From: Apostichopus californicus | Lineage: Eukaryota; Echinodermata; Holothuroidea; Aspidochirotida; Stichopodidae | Length of the DNA stretch: 26,542 bases | Assembly (NCBI GenBank): GCA_020650975.1 | Contig: JAIPMN010276229.1 | Span: forward strand, 1 to 26,542 | Reading direction: 5' to 3' | Shown here: positions 1 through 13,200 of the stretch, piece after piece | Layout: each line of letters opens with the position of its first letter | Position numbering within the stretch: position 1 is the stretch's first letter | Translations under genes and position numbers: made by a program | Notes under the pieces: generated by a model | Database searches by the model: none | What the model saw: only the letters and a program-made list of their open reading frames with translations | Told to the model about the DNA's origin: nothing

Positions 1-164
1 ACATTCAAACAGCTGAGGCAATATTAATATTGACAGCCCTATGCTACTCGAGGGATATCTCTCTCTGTTGAAGACAATGTCACTAAAGTTAATTGAACAA
101 AGCCTTCTCAAGACACAAAAAGTATTTGCTTTTCATATTGTCACAAAACTGTTCATAAGAGAAT

Positions 165-232
165 TCTTGTAGAAACTGTAGAAATCTGTTCTACTTGTGT
201 AGAACCTCTTGTAGATCCTGTAGAAACTCTTG
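165..232. repeat. Degenerate TGTAGAA-type short repeat
   Basis: TGTAGAA/TGTAGAT units recur about five times within this stretch (TGTAGAAACTGTAGAAATC and further), separated by a few bases. It is an imperfect local repeat without other structure. Confidence 0.5.
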
Positions 233-479
233 ACTGTATTGTGAAGGAGTTGCTAAGATGATGGCAGTTAACACCTGGCCCACATGATCAGGCTATCAGT
301 AAACCTGTTTACAAAATTACACCCCGCATGAACAAAGACATCAGGTTTTTTCAGTGGGAGTCTGCCTTATAAGTGCTTGTGTGCCTAAGCAATGGTGCAA
401 CTTCCATTGTAAGTAAATGAAGTTTCTTTGTATGCTTAATACAATGTTAATGAGCAATGTAAGTAGAATTGCTTAAGGT

Positions 480-610
480 GACCGACCAGACATACCCGAT
501 TTCTGGAGACAGTCCCAGGATTTCATGTACTGTCCCTGATTGAAAGAGTTCTCAGAAATGTCCCCGGATTTATACGACCCTTAAATTATCCAGGAATTTG
601 TAGAAATCCT
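480..610. repeat. Possible decayed interspersed repeat with CCCxGGATTT motifs
   Basis: Related phrases such as CAGTCCCAGGATTTCATG and ATGTCCCCGGATTTATACG recur within 100 bases. They resemble a type of dispersed repeat seen in many invertebrate genomes. The assignment is from general resemblance only. Confidence 0.3.
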
Positions 611-1021
611 GAACTTCAAAATGATGTCAGTAGCCTTCCATTCATAGAAAAAACTAGATGTAAAGCTGTGATTTAATTTGTAATTTATGGGCCCTACAAC
701 TACAAAGTCCATACATGACTACCCAGAATACTTTGATCAATTGTAATAAACATGGAAAACATCTTTTTGTGCTTTTGCAGATTTATCTTGGACAAAATGC
801 TGGTTTCTGGAGGTGTTTCTAATCTTGGGCATTTGACCATTGTCCATGACACAACCACCAAAAAAACTCTTTTAAATGTAGTGCAGTTGCTTAACCATTA
901 ATATCAACAAGAGTGGTCATATGTTCCGAATTTCCATGAAATGGTCACTGTAGTATAAATTGATCACTGGAAGTACTTTCTCCACGATTCTAAGACTTTT
1001 CTTTGTTAACAAACACTTTGA

Positions 1022-1079
1022 ATGGCTCTGGTTGCAAATTACACTGGAAAAGGGTTAAAGTACTTTCAACCAGAACCAT
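1022..1079. repeat. Small inverted repeat
   Basis: ATGGCTCTGGTTG (1022-1034) pairs with CAACCAGAACCAT (1067-1079), with one mismatch in 13 and a 32-base loop. It may be a hairpin or the remains of a small element; chance cannot be excluded. Confidence 0.35.
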
Positions 1080-2207
1080 AAAATCTTCTTGGTCAAAATG
1101 GTGTAATTCGCTGTTAACCTAGTCAAAATTTTCCAATTATTGAAAGATGTTCAATCCAGATATTTAATTAAGACTCAACTTTGGTACCTCTACTACAAAA
1201 TAAGTCCATGAAAAGCAATCTGTGTTGTAAAATGACCGACTTGGGTAACTATAAGAGACACTAACTAGGAATACACCTTACTTGTGTCATTGTGAAGGTG
1301 GGGTCAGCCCCATGGCAGCAATAGGAGTGGCCCGTTTTACACACCATTATCCATCCAGGAAGGTAATACGCTTGCCTTATGCTACACGGAACAACTTGAC
1401 ACCCAAAGCGTCATTCTTGCGGGGGAATTACTGTGACGTCAAACGTAAATCCTTTAAGACCAAGACCAGGAGGATCAGAATTTGTCACAGTGGGTGGGGG
1501 TGGAAATGCATCTTGTTTGTGGGGAAATCAGACATGATATGACAGATTCCCACAAAAACAAAACTGCTTTCCCAATCTTTGTGAATAGACCTACTAAATT
1601 TCTTTAGCAGATCTATACAGTTGCAATCAGGTTCACTGATCTTTATACCAACTATCATACAAGCACTTTCTATGTTACTTAAAACTGAGCTGTTTAGCAA
1701 TGTAGAAATTCATTTACCATTTTCTCTTCCTTCAAGAACCTATGCAACAGAAAACCTTACCACTACATTGGGTAGTGTAATTGACTTGACTTTTTTTTCA
1801 TTCTTTTCTTGCTCAATACACCACAATGCTGCCAATGTCCAGGCAGGGTATAAAATGAGCCATATAGAATGCTTGAAGCAACATTACAAAACAAATGTCA
1901 GCACATTTTGAAATAAATTTTTTAAAAGCAGCTGACTGATAATTGCAAGAAACAGGATTTTTAATTGGGTTTTCTGTTGAATAGGAACAATAGAAAGGAA
2001 GACAAAGAAACCTTACATTTTCTCATTTTATTGCACATCATACTATAATCAAGAATATTAAAACATGAAAGAAACAAATTGAGAAGTAGCTATCTGCTCA
2101 GTTTGAAATAACACAGAATTTGAAGTGGTTGCCGACAATTGGATTCTGAGGAACACACAGTACAAATGAATTAATAAAAAAATAAAGTGTATCTTGACCT
2201 TTTTCAG

Positions 2208-2213
2208 TTTATT
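2208..2213 (-). terminator. Candidate poly(A) signal for BET gene
   Basis: A canonical AATAAA on the minus strand. A second copy is at 2027-2032. Both lie in AT-rich sequence where the hexamer occurs by chance, so this is only a candidate. Confidence 0.3.
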
Positions 2214-2404
2214 TATGAAAATTGAAGTACAATGGATCACAAATTTTCCAAAGTATTTATGAACAGTAAGAAATGCTACATGGCAACTGTTATCACACAA
2301 ATTTCACACTAGTTAGCCTCACTAAATTTTAGTTTAGATTTTGCGATAAAAATGTTTCCTTTCCAAACAAGAAAAAAAAAAAAAAGCCTTTGAAAGGTCC
2401 CATG

Positions 2405-2432
2405 CATTTTTTCTTTCTTTCTTTGTGTGTGT
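2405..2432. repeat. Simple CTTT and GT repeat
   Basis: A short run of TTTC/CTTT units is followed by GTGTGTGT. An ordinary microsatellite. Confidence 0.6.
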
Positions 2433-4093
2433 TTGTTCAGCTAGGTAACTGGATTTACAAATGCATTACAAACAAAGCACCACACAAAATGATTAGCCAT
2501 CACAAGTTATGTTTTGGTTATTTCTACCTCGATCAATTTTTTATCTAACAAACTCACCCACAAAAAGATATTTACAGCAATACAAAGAGCGCCAGACTTA
2601 ACAAAACTTAGAAAACAAGAACAAGGAGAAAACATTGGCAAAAGTTAATAAGAAAAGAAATGGTATGGGGAGGATTCCCTTAATTTAGCATTGAATTTTA
2701 AGGAATACCAGTAGTAGTGTACCAAGGGAATAATCAGAGTGCAATTGTGTGTTTTTTGACATTTTTTGGCAATCAAGACTGTTTCACTCTTGTTTCACCC
2801 TTGGCAAAATATTTTTTTATAACAATTCTTTTGATACTGTGAAAGTGTCCTAACTTCAGAAACCAATGTCGGCAAACACTGGAGCCAAGGTTAAACTAAA
2901 TTGTTACGACAACATAAAAGAAAGAAAATATAAATAAATAACCGGATGTCTTGGTTCAACTTTCAGTAAGTTTAGAACAGGACCGTATCTGGTTCACTCG
3001 CAACGAGGCGACGATCTCACCATGCACATTCAAAATGTTGAAACAGCGGTGCCATTGCCTTGTGATTAGAAATGAGTCGTGACCAAAAACATTTACAAGA
3101 CATGGCCCTTGATAAAAATACTTTAGCACTGCTCATAGACAAAACCAGCTTCTGCAATGTTAAAACACACACAATGGCACTCTGAACGATGTGCAAAAAA
3201 GGAGGACGAAAAAAATTAAAATGGGGCAAAAAGATCCGCTAAAAACTGAACCAGTCCAGTGTAACAACTGTCAGCCTTACCTATGAAGGATATCATGTGC
3301 TCATATGACAAAATACTTGCAGTTCCCTAGGGGACTAATATGCAGCATATATTTACAGGACCTTGCATCACCAATCTCACGACCTCTTCAGAGAGTGAGG
3401 ATCATTTCAGTTTATATACGGACCTATATTGTCACCAATGAGGCTACCCAGGATGCAGAGTAACATGAGATCCCCTACAGAATTGTTTCTTTTTTGTTTT
3501 GTTTATAAAACTCATTCTCATTTGGGAGACCAACAAAGTCCCTGTCCCATTCAAAGTATGAGGAACCAAATTATGATAAAAAAGAAACATCTGTTATTCT
3601 TACAATACATATACATAGATACAGGATAAGGAAAACTCAAGTATGGACAACTCGTCAAATTGGTCTATCATATACAAAATGTACACAAGTTTAATTTTTC
3701 ACTTGAAACAAACTCAAGAGGATGATTTCAAAAATATGTTTGTTGTTTTTTATCTCTTTTCTTCATTGCAATTTTATACACACTATCTTACTAAACAATC
3801 TCAATGAACTTACCCCTCGACTAATTCCACAGTTAGAGGATGTGCAATCACCCTTATTTCCAATTATTTCTCCATTCACAAGTCCATTCTCATCTGTTAG
3901 TATTTCCCCCCTTTTCTGAGTTTCTGAACTCTTTTTCTACTTACAAAACATTTTGAAGTCTAATATTTCACAGTCTATATTTTTGAAGGTTTACAACATT
4001 CTTGACACATTGATTACACATGCTAGTTTTAACTCTCTCTATTATTCATTTTTTTTTCTACCTTTTGTTTGTTTAATGAGTGTGATAATCAAC

Positions 4094-4242
4094 CTAAGTA
4101 CCTGACTCTGAGTCACTACTATCAGAGCTGGATGATGCGCTGGAACTACTGCTGGCATCACTCTCGTCTGAACTGCTACTGCTTGCACTAAGCCTCGTCT
4201 CTCCACCATCCACAGCGTTGGCTGAACCAGGCTCTGCAGCTG
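4094..4242 (-). CDS. BRD3-like: BET exon 15: Ser-rich tail and stop
   Basis: The final exon encodes [20 protein letters not shown] and a Ser/Asp run ending [11 protein letters not shown] before TAG at 4096-4094. It closely resembles the short Ser-rich end of vertebrate BRD2. The acceptor is a tandem TAGCAG site, so the exon may begin at 4242 or 4239, adding or removing one Ala. A weak donor-like G|GTACTT lies in the last codons. I found no exon downstream resembling the BRD4 C-terminal P-TEFb-binding motif, so this looks like the only end within the window. Confidence 0.9.
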
Positions 4243-7200
4243 CTACAAAGACATACAATTCACATTTGTAATCAATCACAAAAACATGCTTAGGGTTTTT
4301 TTTTTTTAAGCTTATAAGATTTCGTTCATTTGAAGCAAAGTTCACAAGAGCATTGCTTAAAACATACTCAGGGATGAGCCTGGGGTAAAAAAAAATCACA
4401 GAATTTTGCAATAATTGCGGTATAGGCTCCAGTTTGCGTATGCTACAGTGTGTTAGGATAATAGTTTTTGTCCCCGAGGTCGAAAAGAAATCACGGATAT
4501 TCCGCGAATACGCGGAAAAAGCTCATGCCTGCATACTTCTCAATGAGGATTATCAGGAGGTGGTGCACATACAGTAAAGGTGTGAGCTTTAAACCATTCC
4601 CCCTCCTGTCTGCCCCCCCCCCCACTCCACCAACAGAAGTTCTGTTTTCAATCCCTGAGATTGAACAGTCAGATCCACATGTAGCCATCTTATAAATCCT
4701 GTAAAGTCTTGGAGAATGGAACTTTTCCTATTTAAAACTGAAAATGTTCAGTGACATTAACAAAGAGACACAAAATATTTTCATGTTGATTGCAAGTCGT
4801 CTAAAAATCAATTTTTTTTTAAAGGTTCCCTAGATTAATTTGAACCATTGCACATGACATTTTTGTACTAAGGACATTGGTTTCATTAACCTGTTAATTA
4901 CACATGATACTCTTACTTAATGACACCTTGATTCGAGTACCCAAGATATAACAATAAGTCAGACAAACTGAACAGTGAAGAATACTATATGAACAAAATA
5001 CCATGACATTTATTAACAGCTTCAAAATGGTTACTTAGAAACAAATTTACCTTTCCCTTTCTTGGTTTGCTTTTTGGCATATTGACCACCAAGTTGACCG
5101 CTAACATCTTCTAACCGCCTTTCTAATTCTAGCTTCTTCTGACTCTGGGCTTCTGCTTTTGACTTGGCATTCTTTTTCGAGACTGCAATCGAAATCAAAA
5201 TTAGAAACCTTGCGACGTTCATGTCATGCGTGTATACCATGGATGTGAACAGACTGCAAATTCTTTAGTGTAATGTTACAAGTAAAACATGTACACAATT
5301 GTAAGTTTGCTCACCAGTCAAAACTGAAATATGGTACTCCAGACAGGTATTTCTATCGCTATTGTTTGGAAATTATTTGGGAAAATGCAGGCGATGTGAA
5401 AATGAGTCCAAGTTAATCTTTTGTAATAACTTTCTACTAAAAGCCACATGTTGCTATGGGGTGTAACTAATCAATATTCTAACCAAGTCATGTGCTATTT
5501 GCACATAAATAGATACCCCTTCCATCCCACTAAAGAATCTTTGTGTGGTAACAAAGAGTGCAACTGCTAACTACCAAAAGTTCATAACTGTTGCTATCCA
5601 AACTTGAAACTTTTGCTTCCCACATATGAACATTTAAGCTTTAAAGTTTTGCCAAATTTCCATGTTCTTAATGATATTTGGTGGCATGTAACAGGTTGTG
5701 TTTCTATGTGCTGTACCTTTCCTTTATCCATGAGTACAGTGCTAACGGATTGTGGCAACGTCAACCAAACATATAGCGTATAGCTAATGCATGGTTAACA
5801 ACTACGTTAAGCTGTTATAGATTATCCTTGCAATTTTTGTAGCCAAGCTATGCGCAATGACATTTTGTCAATGACTGAAAGGAGCATCCATACGTCTTCA
5901 CACAAGTAACACATGTCACTGTGTTAAGTATCTCTCCTGCATTCTATGTGCTTATCTTTTAAATAAAAATACCCAGCATTTTTCAGACATTTTTAAATGT
6001 CACATCAATTTCACAGATATTCAAAATAAATTTTATATTGATTCCTGAAAGACAAGAGAGAAGTAAGATTACTCACCGTAGGGTTTCCTGGGTTTCTTCT
6101 TCAAGCAGGACATGACATATCTTTCCAGTTCTCGAAGGGTAGACGGTTTCAAGGTTTCAAAATCTATTTCAATCTCGTCTGGATTGGAATCTTTTAAGGA
6201 AGGCTCTCTGGATTGAATTATATGTACAACACGGCCAAGTTTGTCACCTGGTGAGGAGAATGTGAAGAGACGAAATTAACTCTTCAGGTACAAGTTAAGA
6301 TTCCACAACAACATGATGAAACACATGACACTACATATTATTACACCTGTTTAATCATATGATAAACAGACAAGCTTGCTTCTATTTAAGATGTTAAGCT
6401 GGAAAAATAAAATAAACTCTTCAGTACTACCAGTCATAATTATAAAGCTTCTAGCAAGCATGAAAAAAATATAGACTGACAAAATCGTAGGATTTGATAT
6501 TTTTAACAATATGCATGAATTTACATATTTGTGCATCAGCAATGACCAAATTATTCAGAAGACTTCCCAATATTTTCCATCCTACACTTTTTACAACACT
6601 TTACCCTTCTTGAGCTAGTCCATTCAGTGTTCTTCCAAATTGGCTGTAGAAATCTTTGCAACGTTTATTTCTACCTTCCAATGACGATGACCTACCAGGT
6701 AATTTATTGATATCCAAGCTTAGCTGTCTCTTCTCATCGTATGACATCGGTTTGCCCATGTCTTCATCTTCACTTTCTTCTGCTGGAGGCTTTTTGGCTT
6801 TGGAAGTAGACTTTCTTGCTCTGAAAATAAATACAGGTCTCAGTACCATTAACTACAAATCATATGTACCATCCCCACTTGCCAGTTTCTTGGGGAAAAA
6901 CACATCTACTCTCTCTCCCAACACCCATCCTCATTCAGCCAACTCCATAAACAGGAGGTACTGCCTAGGCAACTTTATTTTCACATGGACACTTCTGTTC
7001 TGGCCTTTTCTATGTATTTTAAGCTCTGCTTACCATGAGAGTGGGGAAACCGTGTAATGAAAAGGTTACAGCCTTTCTAGAATCTGCAATTTTCTTAACC
7101 CCCCTCCAGTAACACCCACTCGGTTGCCCACCCCAGGGAATAATTTATCTGAAATCGCATCGCAAAGTGCTATACAATATGGTCAAGTTGCTATAGTAGT

Positions 7201-10200
7201 GCATATATGTATAACTTTAGTTTACAAATTTCAGTAAATTATTCACTGCCTGACGAGTACACAACTCGAATGTGCAAGCTTTATTACACAACACAAGTAG
7301 GCACTCAGAGGGTCAGTAAAAGCTTACCTTGTCTTCTTGGGCTTGGGTTTCTCGGAATTATTTTTTGCTTTAGAGCCAGATTTGGCTTTCTCCTTGAGCG
7401 CTGCTTCTTCCTGTATCCTCTTTTGTTCAAGTAACCTCTCATGCTCTTTCTCCTTCTCTTTCAATTCTTTTTCCCTTTCCCTTTCCCTTTCAAGTTCTTT
7501 CTCTCTTTCTTTCTCTCTTTCAAGTTCTTTTTCTCTTTGTTTATCACTATCTAATTCTTTCGTTTTATCTTTATGCTTCTCTTTCTTTTTTTTCTTCTCT
7601 TTTTTCCTTTTCTTCGAGCTTTTCAGGAGGGCAAGCTGTTCATGAACTAACCTAAGCTGTAAGGGGGCAAAATCAGTTCAAAAATAGGTTTTAAATATCT
7701 CCTCCACTCTGCAAAAATCAAATCTGAATACTCAATACGAGCAGCACAGTATCGTCACACAAATACATCAACACTACACAAATAAGAGACCGAAAGAGAT
7801 GCAATCTTCAGACGACACTAATGGACTCAATTATACAATTGTATATTCAAGCTCCAAGACGACAAAAGTTAACATTGTAATGGGGCAATCAGAAACCTCT
7901 CTGTATCATGTATCCCAAACTCAAGCATACAACCACAGACAGCTTGGCAGAACGCACAAACAGAGAGCAGTGGTATGCTTTGAGGAAGATGGGACTCAAA
8001 TGACACGCATGGTTATCATCATCTCGCACTCCTCTACCTTAACCATAGCACATTATTAGGCATTTAGGGTACTGTGTATTACCATACCAAGAATATCCTA
8101 AGACATCAGGACTATGTCAGTGGCAAATGCACTTACAGGACTTGCTACAAGTAAGCAGAACTGAACTCATCCAAAAATTCCCCTTTCCCAATACGAACAA
8201 TCCTCCTCCTCTTTTGACGAGGGTGGAAAAAATTCCAACATTGGTAATGAAATGTTGAGCTTTAATCTTTGCCCTCTATTGATCGTGGGCCCACGAAACC
8301 CCAACCATCCCATCCATACGTTTTAATCGGTCAGTAAACAGCGATGGTAAAATTCTCCCGAGAGTGCAACTCTCATGACACATGGCATACACCATCAAAA
8401 CTAAGTTTTGTGTACAGTTTGACGAGAACACCAGATGCAACATTTTGTTGTTCATGACTATTGCAATGTTTTAGTTCAAAGAGAATTTTCCTTTCCTATT
8501 GTCGTCAAGGAGACATACCTGGTCTTGTAATTGTTCTAATCTAAGTTGCCTTTCATCTTCACTGTCTTCTTCTTCAGAGGACTCTGATGAACTGCTGGGA
8601 CTACCAGTCACTGGAGGTACTCTGTCATTGACTCTCTCGTTGACTGCGACAGGGGTGGTTACACTTGCATCTTCACTAGCATAAAGGTCTTCTTCTAAGG
8701 GATCGTCAGGCATTTTAGCAAATTTCACTTCAAATACCTCCTAAAATTGAAGAGAGTTATGCTATTGGTAAAATATTCATTTTATGGTGACAACCGAAGG
8801 GAACCAATGTATCAACGTATCAATGTATCAAATGTATCAACGTATCCCAACTGAAGGGAACCAATGTATCAACTGAAGGATAATTGTTAAGAAATACTCT
8901 TCAGATATGTGTTATCACTATCACATAATAACACTAGATGATTTCAGTTTACCAATATTCCCTTTTTCATTTTGTGACTGCTCCCATCATTTCTCTTATC
9001 TTAACAGTAATCTAGCCCTTCCACTCATACCCCCTTTCCCAAGAACCAGTTTTCCTATGCCATATCACCGATCAGCAATTATGAAACCGCTCCATTGAGC
9101 TCCATTTCTTTTGTGACTGATTCAATCTCCAGTTTTATCAACCCCCAGACCCATCCATCTCCATTCTTCCCCTTCACAAGCAAACCTAGATTTTTTTCCA
9201 TACCTGCAATTTACGAGCCATTCCAACGACGTCATGATCTGGAGGATTGTACTTGTAACAATTTGTAAATATCATTCTCATGTCTGCGGCAAATTCTGTT
9301 GAGTTCCTGTACTCTCTAGCATCCATCTTTTTCTGTAAATTTTGAATATGTAAGGTACACGTGCAATGTTATAGACACAGTGGTTAGCAACTTACTAGAA
9401 CAACAGTTGGTCTTAATCAATCAAAACATTTTCACTCGCATCGATGCATGTTACAATGACCAATATCTTTGAGGCAGTTTCAAAATACATTCTGATAAAC
9501 GGCATCCAACCAGACGGCTTCATCCACAACTACAACTACTTTTAGTGTAATTTTTAATAAATCCCTTCAAAACTATTCTGTTTTCACTAAATAATTTTGA
9601 AAAACATCCAAGCTGTACACCAAGTTCCATAATGTGTAACAATTATGTTAACTGCTTAGCATATAGATGGTTTCGGATATAGCAAGGTCGGATAATAAAC
9701 TTTCCATAAAGTTATGGACTGACTGCTCAGTTCTTACAATTAGCATGTTACCATGGCATGAATCAGTAATCTTATATGAAGCAAGATCCTGGGATTTAAC
9801 ATGGCTTTTCTGTTACCTTTTTGATTGGGATTAAAGCTACTTAAAAGACTTCATCCCTGCCACAAAAAGGTTGCTTAGTAAATGGTTAAGAGACACTTTA
9901 AGAAGAACTGGTCCAATTAAATTTCTCTATTAAAACAAATCTTGTGAACTTGTTCCACAGGTCGCAGATAGTGAAAGAGAGAATGCAAACCACTTCAGCT
10001 GCAGCTACCTGTAAAATGATTGCTTCATTCTCAGCGCACCCAGGATTCTATCATGCCTTTCCATCATGAACTTGTTACTATCAGGGAGCATGAACCGCAA
10101 AATGAGACTCACCTTGACAGTACCAAGATCCATAGGATGTTTAATAATTTCATGATAATCGTGGAGCTGTAGCACATCAGCATCGACAGGTTTATAAAAT

Positions 10201-13200
10201 GGCCAAGCATATGCCTGTTAAAAGAGAAAATATATAGATATGATATTAACACACCAAACCTCAGAGAGATGGACACTTTCTACTTCCTCTTCCCATCAAT
10301 AAAAACCTGACAATTGAATTCAATACTTTCCTTAAAGAAATTGTCATTTGGTAGTTACTTCTTTGATAGCCTATTGTATTGAAGCCCTTACCAAAGTGCC
10401 TTTCACACTACTAATACAAATATAAGCTATTAAATGCTCAACTCAAATGCTATCATATGCTCAACTCAACAAAATTGTCTCCTCTTTCATTGTACGAAAC
10501 ACATAACATATTCTTCCTTTCATAAGATGTTAGAATCTGTCGTAATTGCGCACAACAAACACTTAAGCACTTCAAGTCCATTATGTTACCATAGCATGAA
10601 TCAGCAATCTTATTGGAATAAAGATCCTGGGATTAAAACATGGTTTTGATCTCACCTTTTTTGATTAGGATAAAGCTACATGAAATCACAGTATCCATGC
10701 CAAAAAGGTTATTAAATGAAAAGAAGTCTCTATGGACTCTTTAGAACTGAATAACAAGAATAACAAGACTTGCGGTTTATATTACGTTTAACTAATATTG
10801 TCACTGAAACAAAAGGCAAAGAAATAATAAAAAAGATGGGCAGCATAGATCAGCATGATTTTTGGTAGGATTTTAATATTAATCTTTAACCCTAACCCTC
10901 CTGAGCCCAACAACACCTCACAGGTTTGAATGTGGGCGGAATTTGTAAGGATCAGTAGGTAACCACCACCTTTTCTTTTTCCCACCTTCTGAATTATACA
11001 CAAGACTATGCCAGTTTGCTAAATGTGTGATACTATTATGGTCCAGGAGTCAAATGTTAAAGTGTAGGAAGATGGTTTAGGGTTAAAATATTCTGTCTGA
11101 GAAGCTCCTTTCCTACTTAATCGATGATGATGTCAGCTCCACTAATAATGCATTCATAATGCACTCGACAAAAGACTGTCAAATTCATACAAACAAGTGT
11201 CACCAAGGATCACATCCAACATCTTCTGTCCTTTCAAGTTGTGATGGTTACAATCATACCTCAGATGTGTGAATATCACTGTTTGAAGCTGTTTATGTAC
11301 ACTATATATGTAAAGAGTACAATCAATCTTACCGAATGTTTTTTAGACAGGAAATCCTTAATGATATTTGCACAGTATTTCAGCTGAGCGGTGAGTTTGA
11401 TGTCTTTCTTTCCCTTCTGATGTTGGGCAGCTTCAGGGAGATCTCGTTTGGGGGGTTTTATTTGTCTGTTACTCTCTCTTCTTGTTGGAATTTTGGCAGG
11501 CTTTGGCTGGGTGGGATCGTATTCATTATTCATGGGCAAGTTTGGTGCAACTGTTGATGGTGTTGTAGTGTCTGCCTGCCTCTTGACCCCTCTTTTGGAC
11601 TATAAAATGAAATATAAAAATTAGTCAAAGCTAAGAATAAAGACAATACAAGAAAGACGAAAACTCAAATTTCATACTAATTCAGTCTTTTTAAAACTAT
11701 CAACATAGCAATATTTGATCAGTGATAAAAGGTCTTGTGCATTGCCTCATATCAAAGGCTCAACTCAACACAGTTGTCTCCTCTTTCATTGTCCGAAACA
11801 CGGAACACATTCTTCCTTTCATAAGATGTTAGAATCTGTCGCAATTGCACACAAACACTTAGGCAATTCAAGTCAATTATGTTACCATAGCATGAATCAG
11901 CAATCTTATTGGAATAAAGATCCTGGGATTAAAACATGGTTTTGATCTCACCTTTTTTGATTAGGATAAAGCTACATGAATCACAGTATCCATGCCAAAA
12001 AGGTTAGTAAATGAAAAGAAGTCTCTATGGACTCTTTAGAACTGTATCATGAATAACAAGACTTGCGTTTTATGGTACGGTTAACTAATATTATCACTGA
12101 AACAAAGGGCAAAGAATTTTTTTTAAATTGTTTAAAAAAGCCAAAAGATGGGCAGCATAGATCTCTTTCTGTGCCTCTAACATGCCTGACAAAGTATAAG
12201 TTTTACCTTTGTTGGAGTTGGTGCAGGGGGAGATGTGTACACAGGCTGAGGCGTAGTAAATGAAGGTGTTGCTACTGCTGCTGGAGGTGTTGGTGGAGTT
12301 TGTGTAACAACTGGGGGTGGTTCAACTACCATAGGAACAGCCTTTACAGGAGGAGGAGGAAGAGGTTCTTCTTCTTCTTCTTCCTCTTCTTCCTCCTCCT
12401 CCTCCTCGTCTTCCTCTTCCACATCATCTATGATAGGTTCTGTCTGGTTAACAGAATTAGCCCTAACTGTTCCTGCAATGGACAAAACATCAGTCACAAT
12501 TAGTCACTTCCAAAAATCACTGATCATGAATAAGTCAAGCAGAAAGATACCAAGGACACCAGCTCTACTGGAATATGGTATAGACTCAGTGTCAAATTAA
12601 TGCTGATTTGGAATACAAGTTCATTTGCATTATAAAGCATACCAACAACTATCTTCACCATCATACATTACACATCTTACAATTGTGCACTTTCTACATC
12701 TATCAACGTCCTATGCATCATCTGTTCCATGCATAAATGTCGCCAGAATACGCCAACCTTTTATTTTTTCATCCCAAACCACTGATGTCACATATTCTTG
12801 CCTTCATATTACTGTGTATGAATGTGCTTGGTTATCAAGATGCCCCAAACAAATGTGGTTAAGGTTCAACGTTTTTTAACATGAGTGTTAGAAGGATAGT
12901 GTGTTCTATTAGAGACCTAGTATCAATGCCTGAACTCTAATGTTAGAGCCAAACCAAAGATAAAGAGTATAGACATGGACCTTCCCAAATAGATGAGAAG
13001 TTAACTCACTAGGTGGTGCTACACGTTTGCCTTTCTTTCCTCTTTTAGCTCCTGCATCTCCTGGTTTGGATGGTGGAGGGAGTTCAACTTCTTCCTGAGG
13101 CATCTGAGCAACCTTAGTGAGAAACAACTTCTCCAGTGCTTGAGCCATCAGGACGACATCCTAAACAAAAAGAGACATACGATGCAAAGACTATTAATAT

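Larger units (their letters stand above)
1..2189. other. Region with no recognised gene
   Basis: No open frame here resembles a known protein, and none shows plausible splice structure. I see degenerate short repeats (165-232), a possible decayed interspersed repeat (480-610) and a small inverted repeat (1022-1079). It is probably intergenic sequence downstream of the BET gene. Confidence 0.5.
2190..4093 (-). other. BRD3-like: Probable BET 3' untranslated region
   Basis: This region downstream of the stop has no credible open frame on the minus strand. AATAAA on the minus strand (TTTATT on plus) is seen at 2208-2213 and again at 2027-2032. A nearer ATTAAA lies about 20 bases past the stop and is too close to be a likely main signal. 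The true cleavage site cannot be fixed from sequence alone, so the extent is a guess. Confidence 0.4.

Noticed and set aside
1-4093. Search for a BRD4-type C-terminal motif downstream of the stop
   Set aside because: None of the minus-strand frames here shows the expected Arg/Glu-rich motif.
4608-4623. Run of C on plus strand in BET intron 14
   Set aside because: A single homopolymer tract; no four-run pattern for a quadruplex and no other structure.
7337-7645. Plus-strand open frame rich in Ser, Phe and Leu
   Set aside because: It is the antisense of BET exon 11; its composition comes from the reverse complement of the Lys/Glu repeat.
10888-10900. TAACCCTAACCCT, telomere-like
   Set aside because: Only two units; too short to call an interstitial telomeric repeat.
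10434-11945. Two similar plus-strand open frames ending [10 protein letters not shown] (10434-10649 and 11715-11945)
   Set aside because: They are parts of the duplicated intronic repeat; similarity follows DNA identity, and neither has a recognisable protein or splice context.
12300-12503. Plus-strand open frame with long Phe/Leu run
   Set aside because: Antisense shadow of the poly-Glu tract in exon 6.
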